Shown: piece by piece, positions 22,088 through 34,882 of the stretch
Position numbering within the stretch: position 1 is the stretch's first letter
Layout of the letters: every line of letters begins with the position of its first letter
NCBI GenBank assembly: GCA_019828595.1
Contig: JAHQRK010000010.1
Span: 2,108,001-2,172,000 of the forward strand
DNA from: Aphanomyces cochlioides
Lineage: Eukaryota > Oomycota > Saprolegniomycetes > Saprolegniales > Verrucalvaceae
Length of the DNA: 64,000 nt
Reading direction: 5' to 3'
Translations under genes and position numbers: made by a program
Notes under the pieces: model-generated
What the model was told of the DNA's origin: nothing
Seen by the model: the letters and a program-made list of their open reading frames with translations, nothing else
Databases searched by the model: none

Positions 22088-25000
22088 ATGACGTGGCAAT
22101 ATTGGCAACAGTTTCATCCGATGGCGAAAGGACGGGCGCCGATGGACGAGATCGACTCGATCTCCGAGTTTGAGTCGGAATTCCACCACGCGTTTGTCAA
22201 GGGACGTCTCGCGCACGACGATTTTGTCTTCCAGACGAGTCTCCTCCGGTCATTTGCTCATTTCTGGATCATATCTGACGGACCGTCTGTAGAGAATTGG
22301 ATGAATTCTGCGACGTTGACAGTATGCACGTTCCGAAAGGGCCGCTGATCGTCTTTGGAGAGCCTGGGAGTGGAAAGAGCGCCTTCTTGGTACGTCCGTT
22401 GATTCCCTTCGTGTGATTCTACCACTCCTTTAGGCGAACTGGATGAATCGCCGTAAGAAAAAGTTCCACAACTGGAACAATGGGTTTCCAGAATTCATCT
22501 TTTACCACGCCGTGGGTTGCACCCGTCAAGGCGCGTTTGTTTCGCGGCTCTTGGAACGCATTTTGACGGAAATGAAAGAGTTTTTCGAGCTCGCCAAGGA
22601 CGTCCCGACGTTGGAAGAGCGATTAAGTTGGCAATTTCCACGCTATCTTGATGCTGCGTCGCGCAAAGGTCGAACAATTCTCATTGTCGATGGCGTTCAT
22701 CGTCTCCGTACAACGGATGGCGACAGCATCCTCAAATGGCTGCCTCTTTGTATCCCCCCGCAGTTCCCATCTGAATTTTGACTCCAAATATGCATAGCAT
22801 TTCCCCCAAACGTGCGCTTGATTCTCGCCGCGACAAGTCCATCAAGTCGCCACGCTACTGACGCCAGTGACAGCGACATGCTCTCCACCATGGAGCGTAT
22901 TAAGGTTCTAAAGTCTCCTTTGCTGGCTGGCATTGACTTCAGCCAGGTCGAAGCCTCCAGGCGAAACTGGACAACGGTGTGCATTGATCCATTCTCTGTG
23001 GAAGAAGCGCGGACTGTCGTCCACAAGTTTCTAGCGAGGCAAATCAATGGCACGCCAACGCTGCAGCTCTTTGATTTACAGCAAAAGGTAAATAAATGCC
23101 TCCAACTCATTGTGAAGAAGTCTGGAGTAGGCTATCGCGAGCATTCCAAGAGCGACGAACGCAATGTTCTTGAAGACGCTGCTGATCGGGCTCGAATGGA
23201 TGGCAGGACGTGGCTACAACATGTAAGCTCCCCTCGATGGATCTTCCTAAAAACTCCACTTGAAGCCATGCTATCCTGCGCGACTGGCTCGTGGTTTCGT
23301 CGATATCAAGCCTGTACGAAGCCATCCTCCGCTCCATGGAAGCTGGCTACACGACGTCTGTAAGCGACACACAGGACTCGATGTTGTTCCTCCAGGAGCA
23401 TTCCTTAGACGCCACATTTGCCTGGATGGTACGTCGCCCCCGCTTTCCTCCTTTCGACCGTGGTTTAAATGCTGCATGTAGCCCCAAATGACGACTCGCC
23501 CTTCGTCTTCATCGTCGACGTCGACTCTACCAACCCATCGGACGAGCACACCAGATAGACGATCGCCTCCACTCGACACTGAGCCATACAACTCTGTACG
23601 ATATTCCCCCGTGATGACGTCGCTGACAGCAGCTTTGACAGGACGACGAGATGCGAACCCCACGAGTGATGGAGGAAACCGAACCAAATATTCCGCTTCT
23701 CTTTCGGGAACTTGCGGCAGACGCGACGCCTCTGGGCCAAGACAGTCATGAGAGCGGTCCACGGCCCATTGTGTTGTCCGTTTTCACAACTTCGAAGCCT
23801 CCAGCACTCGGACAAGAAGATGATAGCGCTGAGACTCTTGGCGGGGCTCTTTCCTTCCAGAAGAAATCACCAGAGGGAGCATCAAGCCCCCCTTCTCTGA
23901 GCGATTCGCCCCCTCGTCCATCCGTCGTTCGCCCCGTCGAACGCACGAAAACAATGCGCACAAGTTCATTCCCCATCTATGTCACCGGCGGCCAGAACGT
24001 TCTTGGCTTGGATGGACTTCTTGGAAAAGCGCTGTGCGTTCTGTACGTCGCGCGGCATGGTCTATTGCTCCATGAGCTTCGAACCCTCGTACGTTTATCC
24101 GCCTTGTAGCAGCTTTTGACTCTGGTCGTTGTTTGCAGATACAAGCGATGACTGTGGATGAAACTCGCAAGAAAGACATGGCAGCTCCCGAAATTGACGA
24201 CGACGACGACGGCAATAGCTCGATAAATGCAATTTTATCCGACAATAGTCGAGCAAGAGCCCCAGCTTTCTCCGAGGAAACATGGACGACGTTGCTCTCG
24301 GCACTGCGAGCTTTGGGCTGCCTCTTTCTCCAAGATATTGTCTTGCTGCCGCATTGCAATGACGCTCTGCGAGAACTCGTACGCGCCTCCAGCCTTTCCC
24401 GAGACGGATCTGAGCTCTATTCTAGATTTGGTGGCGCTATATCGGCTCTCTGAAAGCTGAAGAGACATACCACCACTGGCTCGTTCGCTTCTTTATCAGC
24501 CACTCGGCAACATTTCGTCGCGTCGAGGAACTGCCTTGGCATTTAGCGAGCTGCAAACGATGGCTAGCTCTCAAAGACATTCTTGTCAACTTGCCAATGT
24601 TTCAACTGTTCTTCACGGCGACTTATAAGACTGAACTCTTTAGCTACTGGAAAATGCTCACAGAAGGGTAAGCCCCTCGAGTTCTGCCATCGCCCCCTCA
24701 ACTCCTCGTAGAGTCTACGTGAGTGGAAGCGCAACGCCCCCGCCGCCCCCAAGCTCCCAGTGCTTTACAGAAGCGCAGGACAATGGCGGCATCGTGGAGC
24801 CCCCCGCCATCACGACGTTTGATCTAGTGCGCGAGTACAATAAATCCATCGAAGAATGGTATCACACAGCACGCCCCGCAACGAAACAACTTCTGCCAAT
24901 GCTACAAACGGTACCATGCCAATGTCCTACGATTTATAAAGAGTTTTGCTGTAGATGACAAAGTTTGTCTTTGAATATTCCGTCTTTAGTCAATCAGAGC

Positions 25001-27846
25001 TGCCGCGGTTCAACCATCCAGCTCTGGATTTGAAAGCCTTGGCCACTAGCGGGTTTCGCTTCGTCGACCAGGTTCAACAGCTTAGTCGTCTGAAGTACTG
25101 ACACGAGATGTAGCTGCCGCATGCAATCGCTCAGCAAGCGTTGGATCCATCTTTGCATTGGTTGTATCATCGCTGGGTTTGGGTCCAAGTACGTCTTTAC
25201 AAATTTGGATTTATAATTTTGAGCTCGTGTTTAGTTTCCATGGCTGGCTTTGGGCCATGAAATTGAAGATCCAAAGCTCGCCGTGTCTTTGATATCTTCC
25301 TCGTCGTCGACGTCGACCCAAGATGTTAAAGCGACTGACCAAGATTCAGTCGAACCAGGGTCGCCCCAGCCAGCTCTCACCCCTGGGAATAGCACGCCTC
25401 CCCCTCCAAATCCAGCGAATGCAAGCCTTCCTTCGTGCCAATCGATGCCTAATTTGACTCGCAAGGTAATGGAATCACCGATGTTTTAGCCCCCTTACTC
25501 TCCCACGTCCAATGTAGCCACCGGGTCCAACCGTTAGTCCATATAAACTCAAAGGAATCACAAATGCAAGCCTGCCGACGATTGCGGTCGCTAATGCTCC
25601 CAATACTCTGGTAACCAAGCTTAAATTATAGCTTTTAACTTAACTTGGCCTTCTTGTAGGATATTATTGCACCCAACTCGCCCACGCATGTGCTCATGCG
25701 TCGGAAGACCAACTTTGTCGGCTACAAGAATGCTCCAACCGCTTGTTTTCCAGCACAGATCAAGAGTCCTCCACGTTTAGACGACGCGTCTTTAAATTCT
25801 GGAGTCGGAAAGCTTTTATCCCAGGGCTCAAGTGCGTCAGTTCCATCCTCCGAAGGCTTTGGGCTACCGGTTCGCCCTTCGTCCTCTCAAAAATCTCATT
25901 TAAGTTGCATAGGCTCACATGCAAGAGTACTCGAAAACTGAAGCCGATATCAAACGCTCGTGCAACCAACAGATCCTCTTAAAGCTCCAGCAATCGCATA
26001 ATTTCCTCCGTCGAGAAGCTTATGCCAAGAGCGCAAGGCTTGAAAAGCTCAGACAGAAAATTCGAGAGCGCAAAGCCAAGCAAACGTCGTCGCTTCAGTA
26101 TATTCAAGAAGCGGAAGAAGCCCTGGGCGAAATGGCCAAACGCATGGATCAAGTCGATGCTACAGTAAGCCCAGCCATTCGTTTGCCTTGCGTGATAGGA
26201 ATTTTTAGCTCAAACTTGTTGGCAAGCAGGAGAAAACGTACTTGAAGCTACTGACTGCGTGCGATGACTATCCAGCCATTGACAGCCATCACCTAAATCG
26301 TGTCAAGAAAGAACTGCAGTTTCTCACGCTCAAACTTCGCGTACGAGCTTGCAATGCAGTGTTTAGGAGGACTTGTCTACCGTAGGATTTGCAAAAAGAG
26401 CGCGCGGCATTGGCGTTTGAGCAGCATCATTTGGCTACAACGGAGTTTCCGCAGCTCCGTGCCGCTTGTGACGAGAATAAACGTCTCCACGATGCAGTGT
26501 TGGATCGCCTCGAGCGAACCAAGCAGCGCATGGCGCACGATCAAGCCAATATTGAAGAGCTGTACAAGGTTCGCCAAGCTATCATTGATCGCGTGAAATC
26601 CACAGCGTTCGACCTCAAGACGAACGATACAATTGAGCTGGATAAGCTCATGAGTGTTCAAGCAACCGCTGAAACAATCGTACAATGATATGGAAGAGTT
26701 TTGGCTTATGAAGGGGACTCTGATAGGCGGCAAACAAGTCCCAAGTGGCTAAAACAGCTCTGGAGCAATGCCAGTCGATGTGTCGTCGCATCATCCACGC
26801 CACAGGACTGGCCAACATGGCGGCAATTCACGAGAAGTTTAGCAATCGCGAAGCGCTCAATCGATCCCTCGACGAGCAAGCTGCGTTGTACGAAGCGAGA
26901 TTGAAGCAAATCAAGATGAGCCACAGCGAACTCGAATCTCAAATGCGAGCTCTCGAGACTGTTCCCAAGGATACGCAGGATCCTCGGCAGTTGGAAGACC
27001 TCGCTCGAGATGCTGAAGCGTCCTTGAGCAGAGTTCAACAGACGTATGCGACGCAACTTCATGCGCTAAATGAAGTTCTCGTCGGCATCTCCAACGTCGC
27101 TCGACTGGTTGGCATCACAGACGTGCGTTGTCCAAAGCGAGGACTTGTTCCTGCTGCTGAATTATGGCCCCCATATCAGGACAAAGTGGTGTTCAAATTG
27201 AGATGTCATCGTGAGAATTTCACTTTGTAGGAAAGCCGTGCGATGACGTTATCACACTTTGAAACAGTCTCAGCGAACACATTGATCGATGTCATTCGTG
27301 TCTGTGAAGAGCGCATGGTTGTTATCATTGACAACGTAAGCCAACGGCAACGATGATGCCTTTATCAAGCTTGTAGAATGAACACGGACGCGGTGATCCT
27401 GATGCTCTCTACGCTCAATCGGTAAGTTAATATCGTCACTTCTCCTGCTTGATGAACTATTCCGCGTAGCGACGCATTAGTCGACGTGATTCATCAGTGG
27501 GGCTCTCGTCTTCCCCTCGCATTGGCACTGGGAAACGCCGCCCCAAGAAAGACAAGCGTCGAAATAACCTCGAGCCCATATCCCCTCGTGAACGAGAGGT
27601 ACACGATGTGGTTATTCGTCGGGGCATTGATCGTGGCATGTGCAGGACCTGAACGTCGACATGGACAGCGCGTATTCAACTCCCAGTTCGACAACGTGTC
27701 TGCTAGACAGCCCTCGAGAGGACGACACAAGCGCCGTCGTGCTCACTCGGGAGAATATCAAAGTTTCGAGTAAGCACAAAGTGTCTGTGAAGAAGAAAGA
27801 GCTCAACAGCCGCCCCAACTACGAAGACTCGATCAACTCTATGTAA
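22088..27846 (+). CDS. long STAND-type P-loop NTPase (NACHT/nephrocystin-3-like) with C-terminal coiled coil
   Basis: About 24 exons separated by 30-52 bp introns give roughly 1,550 residues. After a short N-terminal leader come Walker A GEPGSGKSA (near 22365) and Walker B TILIVDGVHRL (near 22680). The winged-helix-like region follows, with NVRLILAATSP, IPRATNAMFLKTLLIGLEW, and ATFRRVEELPWHLASCKRWL, typical of nephrocystin-3/NWD1-type STAND ATPases. The second half is low-complexity, Ser/Pro-rich (about 25290-25920), then a long coiled coil (LQKERAALAFEQHHL to RLVGITD) and a basic tail. No TPR or WD repeats were found, unlike nephrocystin-3. Intron boundaries near 22284 and 27190 are the least certain. 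The stop is 32 bp from the facing NOP2 stop. Candidate cytoskeletal or flagellar scaffold; function inferred only. Confidence 0.72.
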
Positions 27847-27878
27847 AAACCCAATATTGTGCCGTCTATATAGTAGTT

Positions 27879-30007
27879 CTATTGCTTTTTTTGTCGCTTC
27901 TTCATGCGGGCTTGCGCCATTTTGTTGTCGAGGAATCTTTTCTGCTTGGGCTTGTTGTCGTTTGGTTTCTGTCGTGAATTGTTGTTCGACGGGCCCTTTT
28001 GTGCTGCTTTCTTGGCGGGCGCTTGTTTCTTTTGTGGCTTCTTCGATGGCGGCGGTGCCGATTTCTTTGGTTGTTGCTTCTTTGCTGCTGGTTTTGTTGG
28101 TTTCACTTCTTCCTCTTCTTCCTCCTCGTCTTCCTCTTCATCATCATCTTCTTCCTCCTCTTCTTCGTCTTCATCATCCTGTTCCTTGTCTTCCTCCTCT
28201 TCTTCCTTGTCATCCTCGTCTTCGTCATCCACATCGTCTTCTTCCTTGTCACTGTCTTCAGCTTCGACTTGAGCATCGACATCGGACGAAGCTTGGCGTT
28301 GCTGTGCTTTAAGCTTTCGCTTGGCCTTCTTGGACATTTCTTCTTCTTCGTTGTCGTCGTCGTCAGCGTCTTTGTGGGCGAGTGCGTTGGCATACTTCTT
28401 AAACTTGGCCACAAAGAAACCATCCATGTTGTGCACATGAGGATAGAATCGTCGCGTCAAGTGCAAGCTCGGATGGAAGCGCTGTTGTTGGTATCGCGTA
28501 AAACCAGCCTTGCCGTGTTCGAGACCTGAGTCGACGAGCTTGACGGCGCGCTTGCGAAGAGCGTAGTCGACAACAGCTTCGTTTTCTTCGACCATGACGG
28601 AGCACGTCGAGTAGACAATGATGCCACCGGTCGAGCTCTTGGCATCGACAGCATCAATGGCAGCCAAGAGCAATTCCTTTTGCAAATGGGCCAAGCGCTG
28701 GACATCCTTTTCAGTCTTCTGGGTCTTGATCGATGGATCGCGGGAAATCACACCCATACCAGTGCAAGGAGCATCCAACAAGACACGGTCAAAGCCTTGG
28801 AAGACCGTGGGGAGTTTGCGACCGTCGTAGTTGGAAACAGCGCAGTTCTTGACACCAAGACGGTGCAAGTTGGCCACGGTAGCCTTGAGACGCTGCTTCT
28901 TCAAATCGTTGGCAATCAACGAGCCAGCGTTACGCATGAGCTGGGCAATGTAGGTCGTTTTGCCGCCAGGAGCGCAACACATATCAAGCACGCGCTCGTT
29001 CGGTTCAGGAGCCAAAGCTAAGACTGGGCCAAACGAAGAGGCAGACTGAAGCATGTAATGACCAGCGAGGTATTCGGGCGTGGCACCGATGGGGACGGGA
29101 GAGTCGTAGATCTTGAGACCAACCTTGGACCATTTGGCGAGCGGATCCAAGTTGACACCGCGTTGAATCAATGCTTGGGCGAGATCGCGACGACGAGTCT
29201 TGAGCGTGTTGGCGCGAATGACAAGTGGACGAGGTTGTTCGTTCGCTTCAATGAATTCCAAGCATTCCGCGGGGGAGAACATTTGCAAAAAGAGCACCAT
29301 GAGGTCACGGTTGTAGCCGAAGTACGACGCCATGTCGGTCGTGAGCTGGTCGACATATTCACTGCGGCTACGATGAGCTTCACGGCGTTCTTTGAATTGC
29401 GCAAGCACTTCGACGATATCCTTAATGCGTTGGTAGACTTGACCAGCGTCTTCACCAGTTGGATCTTCTTCGCCTTCGAGAGAATACGTGGCTTGGTTCT
29501 TCAAGTTAAGTTGCAATTCAGCTTCAGCTTCGGCAGCTTCTTCACGTTCACGGGCTGCCGTTCTCCTGGCTTTCTTTTCAAAGTCCGTTTCATCATCGTC
29601 GTCATCATCGTCTTCTTCATCTTCAGAGTCATCGACATTGCTAGCACCCTTGTAAAGTCAGGCATGAGAACGCTGCTTCAATCTAGTGAAAATACCTTGG
29701 GTTTGAGCCATTTGCTATTGGCATCGGAAAATCCCTTGGACGGTTCGTCGCCATCGTCAACCTCATCATCATCTTCTTCTTCAGCGTCGTCGTCTTCTTG
29801 CTCTTCGTCGTCGTCTTCTTGGTCACTTTGACCGTCGAAGTTGTCATCTTGAACCTCTTCTTCTTCCGATTCCGACTCGATTTGAGGTTTCGCCGGCGCC
29901 TTCTTCGTCTGCTTGGCTGCTACCTTTTCATACTTGTTCCTACGCAAAGCATCTCAGTCTCACTCAAGCGTCGAACGGACTTACGACTTGCGCGCCGGAG
30001 GAGCCAT
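27879..30007 (-). CDS. NOP2-type 25S/28S rRNA (cytosine-C5) methyltransferase
   Basis: Three exons (30007-29985, 29939-29696, 29648-27879); frames close. The start MAPPARKS is followed by very acidic Glu/Asp runs, then the NOL1/NOP2/Sun core: VIRANTLKTRRRDL, LDMCCAPGGKTTYIA (SAM site), LLDAPCTGMGVISRDP (motif IV Cys) and YSTCSVMVEENE (motif VI catalytic Cys). After the core comes a long acidic then basic tail, with poly-Glu/Asp at about 28100-28260 and a Lys/Gln-rich end. NOP2 methylates a cytosine of large-subunit rRNA in the nucleolus and is needed for 60S assembly. TATCCGG lies 132 bp upstream (30139-30145). The acidic tract makes long antisense frames that are not genes. Confidence 0.93.
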
Positions 30008-30793
30008 GGCTAAACCTGTTCAACTCTGGAAACGATCTTGCGATTGGTGTTGGTGTCTCGGGTAATGATTGGCTCTTACGGTACCCTTGATATAAGAACT
30101 AACTCTCGATATAAAGTATATTCGGATAAGTGTTCAATTATCCGGATGGCGGACTTTCTCGGAATGTTACGTAAAGTAACTGGTAAGTTTTACTTGACGT
30201 GCACTGAACAACTACTTTTGAATTGCAGAGGTTCAAGATGCATGTCCAATTTCAAAGTCTATTTGCGGGTGTTGATAGGCAAGGCATCAATATGAATATT
30301 TTCCTTCGACCTGAGCTCCATATAGCAGTATCTATCATGCTGTTTGGACACATCATTGTTCACTATACGTACAGTCATTAGTGTCTTTACGGCAAAGTAC
30401 TTGACGTAAACAAGAAGAACACGATGTTTTAAGATGCAAACAACACTTACACTTTACGTAAACTACAACCTCACTACGTTTACATTACGGTCAAATGGCA
30501 AATACTTTACGTAAACTAGCAAACACAGCCATAAGTTCTCCAAACTCTTGCACAAAATTTACACCGAGCGAGTTCTCCCTGAACGCATGGTTCTCAAGCA
30601 ATCTCTTCCTCCGGCCTGGTATGCGAACTTCATCTTGCCCACTTCTGTGGACATGAAAGTAATTTTTGCAAAAATACGGGCACATGGTGATTACATGGGC
30701 AGCTGGTGAGTATTCGATATGGTCATCTCAGAGTGGATACTTGGACTATGATATATTATGTACTGTCAAAAGTAATATTTGAACCTCTGAAAA
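30008..30793. other. intergenic region with a cluster of TTTACGTAAAC-like palindromes
   Basis: The palindromic motif TTTACGTAAAC occurs at 30453-30463 and 30506-30516, with variants TTACGTAAAG (30168-30177) and TTGACGTAAAC (about 30401-30411), and related TTTAC/GTAAA pieces between. CCGGATA-type sites at about 30122 and 30139 serve the NOP2 side. At about 30520-30712 one plus-strand frame is open for 60 codons without ATG (LHKIYTERVLPERMVLKQSL, then WYANFILPTSVDMKVIFAKI). It could be an exon or a gene relic; I do not recognise it. Confidence 0.4.
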
Positions 30794-32254
30794 ATGCGTT
30801 TCTTCGTGGGAGGCTTCTCTGTACAGCCAATTGACTGTCTGGGGTCTCTGTCTCATGTCATTGACTCCTCATGGGAGCAAGCTGGGGACATCTTGCATAT
30901 CGTATGGGCGGACAGTCAATTGGGATCCAAAAATCTCAAAATCCTCTCGGTCAAAGTTTAAAATTCCAGATAGGGCGAGACGAGTAATGCTTTAGAAAAT
31001 GCCCAGGGGGCAGCCGTTTTCGAACAAAAGAGCCAGCGATGCGTGAGCCACATCCGAATCCAACGTTTCATCGGCCGACTTTTCCCACAATCAGAGTCCT
31101 TGCTCCCGTCAATTGGTTAAAATTTTTACATGTTCACTCTCGTCCCTGCCAAGCGCACGCTCTCGTCAACTCTTGCGAAGAATCGCAATCCTCGTTACCT
31201 TTAACTTTAACAATAAAATCCCAACAAGGGCATCGAGTCTACGGGAACACTGCTGAGTTTAAGCTCGATCTACATTGCATAGGTCGTATTGTGCATCAAT
31301 TGCACGAACTTCGTCCGATCTACAAAAAAAATCTAGAGTATGCCGTCAATCTCACGGACGCACTTTACGACAACTTGACACATATCCTGTTGACAACCAC
31401 ATCGTCGTGGTGCTTGTCCGTGGCTCCACGGCGTATCAAGGCGTCGTTTTCATTGCTGGCCAGGATAAAATGAAAAGATCTAATGGCTGAACTTGCTAAA
31501 GCTCATCCTATCGTCCATTTAGTTCACTTTGCACGTTGTCGATATAAATGTCGTACACTTTACCGTCCACTTTGAACTTTGGTGCAATCAGACACTTGCA
31601 CAAGAAATCGCTCTCACTGCAGAACCAGGTAGAAGCCCAGGGGAACCTCATCTTGGACCTTGAACAACGCCTCGCGACGGCCAATGCACAATTAAATGCT
31701 CAACCCGAGGTTCGTCGACATATTATCGTGTTTGCTATTAACGTCTCGACTCCTTGTAGCCGACGACACTCCAGCCGCTCTGTGATGAACATTTGAATAT
31801 GCTCCACGAAGACATTGCAATGTATCAAGCGCGTTGTTCGCTCTATGAAGATGCGATTCGAGAACTCTGGAAGACGTACGTGGTGCCACAGACTGACGAC
31901 GAACCACCGATTGTGGAGAAGAAACCTCAAGATGATGACGATTCAGACGACACCATGTCGATGGATTCCGACTGTGAAGGGCAAGAGGAGGAAGAAGTGC
32001 CGTCGTGGATGCTCATGGAGCATCTCTGCGCCGCTATCTCTGAATCGGTCGAGATGCATCAAGAGTACCTTGCTGCAATCTCCGACATGGAAGAACAGCT
32101 CGCGTATGACAGCCAGCAACATTGGAACATGACGACGACAACCACCGAGGACGATGAAGAGCCTTCGTCGTCTAGCCTTGAGGCGGACGATTCAGCATTT
32201 ACAGAGATAGTCTCGGACCTGCATCGCCTTTTGTCTGTCGCAGCTTGCTCTTGA
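30794..32254 (+). CDS. hypothetical protein, multi-exon, exon chain only partly resolved
   Basis: Likely exons: 30794-30950 (MRFFVGGFSVQPIDCLGSLS), spliced over 46 bp to a short exon near 30997-31037, then by a 51-bp intron to a longer frame with VLAPVNWLKFLHVHSRP and IVHQLHELRPIYKKNLEYAV (to about 31370). The middle, 31370-31620, has two competing frames. The last part (31620-32254, one 50-bp intron at about 31709-31758) is coiled coil (QGNLILDLEQRLATANAQLN; EHLNMLHEDIAMYQARC), then an acidic stretch and a Ser-rich end, stop at 32254. No family recognised. The last part could be a separate gene starting at 31548. Confidence 0.45.
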
Positions 32255-32270
32255 CACTGTCTTCGTTTCC

Positions 32271-33357
32271 TTGTCCACTAATTTATTCTCCTTCCCCTCT
32301 TCGTCATTGTATCGCGCTCTTCCAACATCGCGCAGACCTATCATCATGTCCAAAGGAGCTTCAACTACTTGCGCTATCCACTCCAAGCTCATATCGAGAA
32401 CAGCGTCATGGCTGTACGGCCTAGCTCCTCCGAGTCATCCACCCGCAGAATTTGTTGCTAGACCTCCGCTTCGCTATGGGGAGCGCTCTTTCCTGGGCGG
32501 ATGCTGCTCAAGAATGACAAGAATTACTTCACACTTTGAAATGTCCCTTACCTCGCCTTCCATGTCGACACAACTCGTCAACCGTCGCTCAATCCCACCA
32601 GAGAGCCACGTTGATCTCACTAGGATGCGATGAAGCGATGAAGCAATGGCGAGGATCTGCGCGACGAAACTCCAACTGGCAACAAGATTTCAACACTGCA
32701 ACGCCCCTATCGAGGCGCTGACGCTTGAGTTGATGAGAGATTCAAGTTCCTCTTCGTGGATTGAGATATGCCAAATGCAGGACAAGACACAGCGTGTCCT
32801 TGACAGGCTAATGTGCTGCGCGTTGAGCTTGCTTGCAGTCTTCCCAGTGGACTAAGTGAGTCCTGGCGATGTAATGCCTCGTTGAAGCAAAGACAGAGAC
32901 GTTGTGTGCGATCGGTGAGCTCAGTAGCATTGTCAAAGAAGGCACAGGTATCAAACCTCACTCTCCCATGGAGCTCAACACTGCGACGATCATTGCGATC
33001 TGCATCGTGGGTGGACTCTTTTTGCTCATCGGCGGTGCGTTGTTGATCCTATGGCTGAAACGCTCCAAGCATACCAAGCCAAGGCGAAATGTCCGACTGC
33101 AACGGCGCAAAGACTTCGACATTTACGGCCAGCACGGCTCAACCAAACTGCCCATCTACATGGCTGGCCATGAGAATGACGTGAGCGATGTGGTGCAAGA
33201 GATGGAGGAAGAGGACATCTACGTGAGTGGATACATGACGACCATGGAAGACTGCGGGTGGACCATGCAATTCGACGACACGATTGATGGCAAAGACAGC
33301 ATCAAGAGCACCATGCGAAGAAGTGAATCATTTAGCATTGCAGATAGCACAATCTAG
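32271..33357 (+). CDS. probable single-pass membrane protein, 5' exons unresolved
   Basis: The last exon (about 32890-33357) is clear: a Cys-containing end of an ectodomain (CLVEAKTETLCAIGEL), one membrane span (TATIIAICIVGGLFLLIGGA, about 32983-33052), a Lys/Arg stop-transfer, and a 90-residue acidic cytosolic tail with Tyr and Met, ending SIADSTI. Upstream, 32640-32790 encodes ICATKLQLATRFQHCNAPIE and SSSSSWIEICQM. The Cys and Trp spacing loosely recalls elicitin-like oomycete surface proteins, but the exons joining it to the membrane part could not be placed. Signal peptide not identified. Its stop lies 16 bp from the facing Rpn8 stop. Confidence 0.45.
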
Positions 33358-33373
33358 ATTGTCGTTTTCATCC

Positions 33374-34424
33374 TCATGGAGCGGCGGATGGTGTCGACGT
33401 TGCCTTGACTTCTTTCTTGGGCTGTTGTTGCTCTTCTTCTTCCGATTCCTTGTACTTAATCTTGTTGTTCACCAAATTGTGCAATGCGATCGTGCATCGA
33501 ATGAGCGACGACAAGTAAATCACCTAACAAAGTAATCAGCATGTCAAAAGAAGTCGAACGAGTCTTGTACCAAGTGCATATCGTTTGTCTTGACGAACAT
33601 GGCGCGAACGAGTTCTTCAACGTTGAGATTGGGCAGCAAATTGAATATGGTTTGCATGTTGTACACGATCTGATGGTTCACGGGCATTTTGCCTTCCTGC
33701 CACAGCCAGAACATAAGAAATTGGTCGAGGGGAGCCACATAAGTACCTCGACATGCTGTAGATACAATCGCATTTCTTCCACACGTTCCTTGAGTCCGTT
33801 CAAAGCAGTCATCTTGTGTTTGACTTGTCCTGCCAATGAACTCACAGACGGATCGTTGATATCGCGCAGCAAATGCTCCACGCCAACTTCTTCAGCTTCG
33901 TATGCTGCAATGGTTGACTTAATGTGCTTGAATGTTCGCTTGATCGCTTTGCCGTCTTCTTCGACTTCTTCAATCGAGCCATAAGCAGTCGTTGGCAATC
34001 CTTCCACATTGGGTCGAACGTCGCAAATAACCAAGACTGGGTTGGGGCAATATCGACGGAAGAGTTCGTCGAGACTCAAATCAGCAGTTCGAATCTTTGG
34101 CCCTGTCGAATAAAAGCCGACAATGCGTTCGTTGGCGCTAATCTTCTTGAACATGCCATACATGTTTTCCAAGTAGTCATGATCAAGGTACCAGATCGAT
34201 GGATGCCGCAAATCTTCGTCGAATGGCACGGCAAACGAATTCGTGACGTCGCATTTGCCTTTCGAGACACTGCCGAGCAAAACGCCGACGACGCGCTTCG
34301 ATGTATCCTTGGCAACGCGGTTGTAGTGGTCTACAATGGACAATAGGACGAGGGGATGCGTCACGACTTCAGTCGGAAGGCCAGGAACGTGTACAACAGC
34401 TGGAGTAATCTCGTCGTCGGCCAT
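33374..34424 (-). CDS. 26S proteasome regulatory subunit Rpn8 (PSMD7), MPN domain
   Basis: Three exons (34424-33747, 33696-33571, 33523-33374) encode 317 residues; frames close. MPN domain from [19 protein letters not shown] through [20 protein letters not shown] and [11 protein letters not shown]. The His-x-His...Asp metal motif of active JAMM proteases is absent, as in Rpn8 orthologues. After it come TAYGSIEEV and the C-terminal helices ending [20 protein letters not shown] and LHNLVNNKI. Rpn8 pairs with the deubiquitinase Rpn11 in the proteasome lid. The C-terminal tail is rich in Glu, Gln and Lys. A GGGGTT-rich tract lies 110-200 bp upstream. Confidence 0.95.
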
Positions 34425-34882
34425 CTTCGTCAGGAATCGATCTTAAATGTGCGGAAGGGAATCCAACATTCAATTTTATTCCGACACATACAAACTTCCA
34501 GTCAATTTAATTCTTTCGCTGATTATCACAAACAATTCTAACCCCTCCACCCCTTGAGAAATAAACCCTTCAACCCAAATTGCTTAAGTCCTAAATGCTG
34601 CAAACCCCTTCACCCCTCAACACCTCAACTGACGATGACCAAGGCTGGCTGCTCGTGAGTGAAGAGCCGATTGAAGTCTTGGTAGGTCCTGGCCAGCTAG
34701 AGATTAATGAGCTCAAGGAAATGCATCACATCTCTCTCCTCCTTTGCATTCTCCAAGGGCAGGCACGTCGTCGAGCGTTGTAAGTGGACTCCATTGATCG
34801 AGTCAATGCCAAAGCCAAGTTTATACAGCAAAACGACGATTAAAGATTACAAGGATTGACTAGAATGCGACCAAGTAAGCGT
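34425..34882. repeat. promoter-side spacer with GGGGTT-type repeats
   Basis: C-rich on the plus strand (AACCCC/ACCCCTT units at about 34538-34625), G-rich in the sense of Rpn8. A 62-codon frame at 34595-34783 (LLVSEEPIEVLVGPGQLEIN) ends at a sequence resembling a donor site. It has no recognised relative and is not called as a gene. Confidence 0.45.

Noticed and set aside
27904..28529. Long plus-strand open frames rich in Ser, Phe or Val over the NOP2 acidic tail
   Set aside because: They are antisense shadows of GAA/GAT repeats encoding poly-Glu/Asp; no domain and low complexity.
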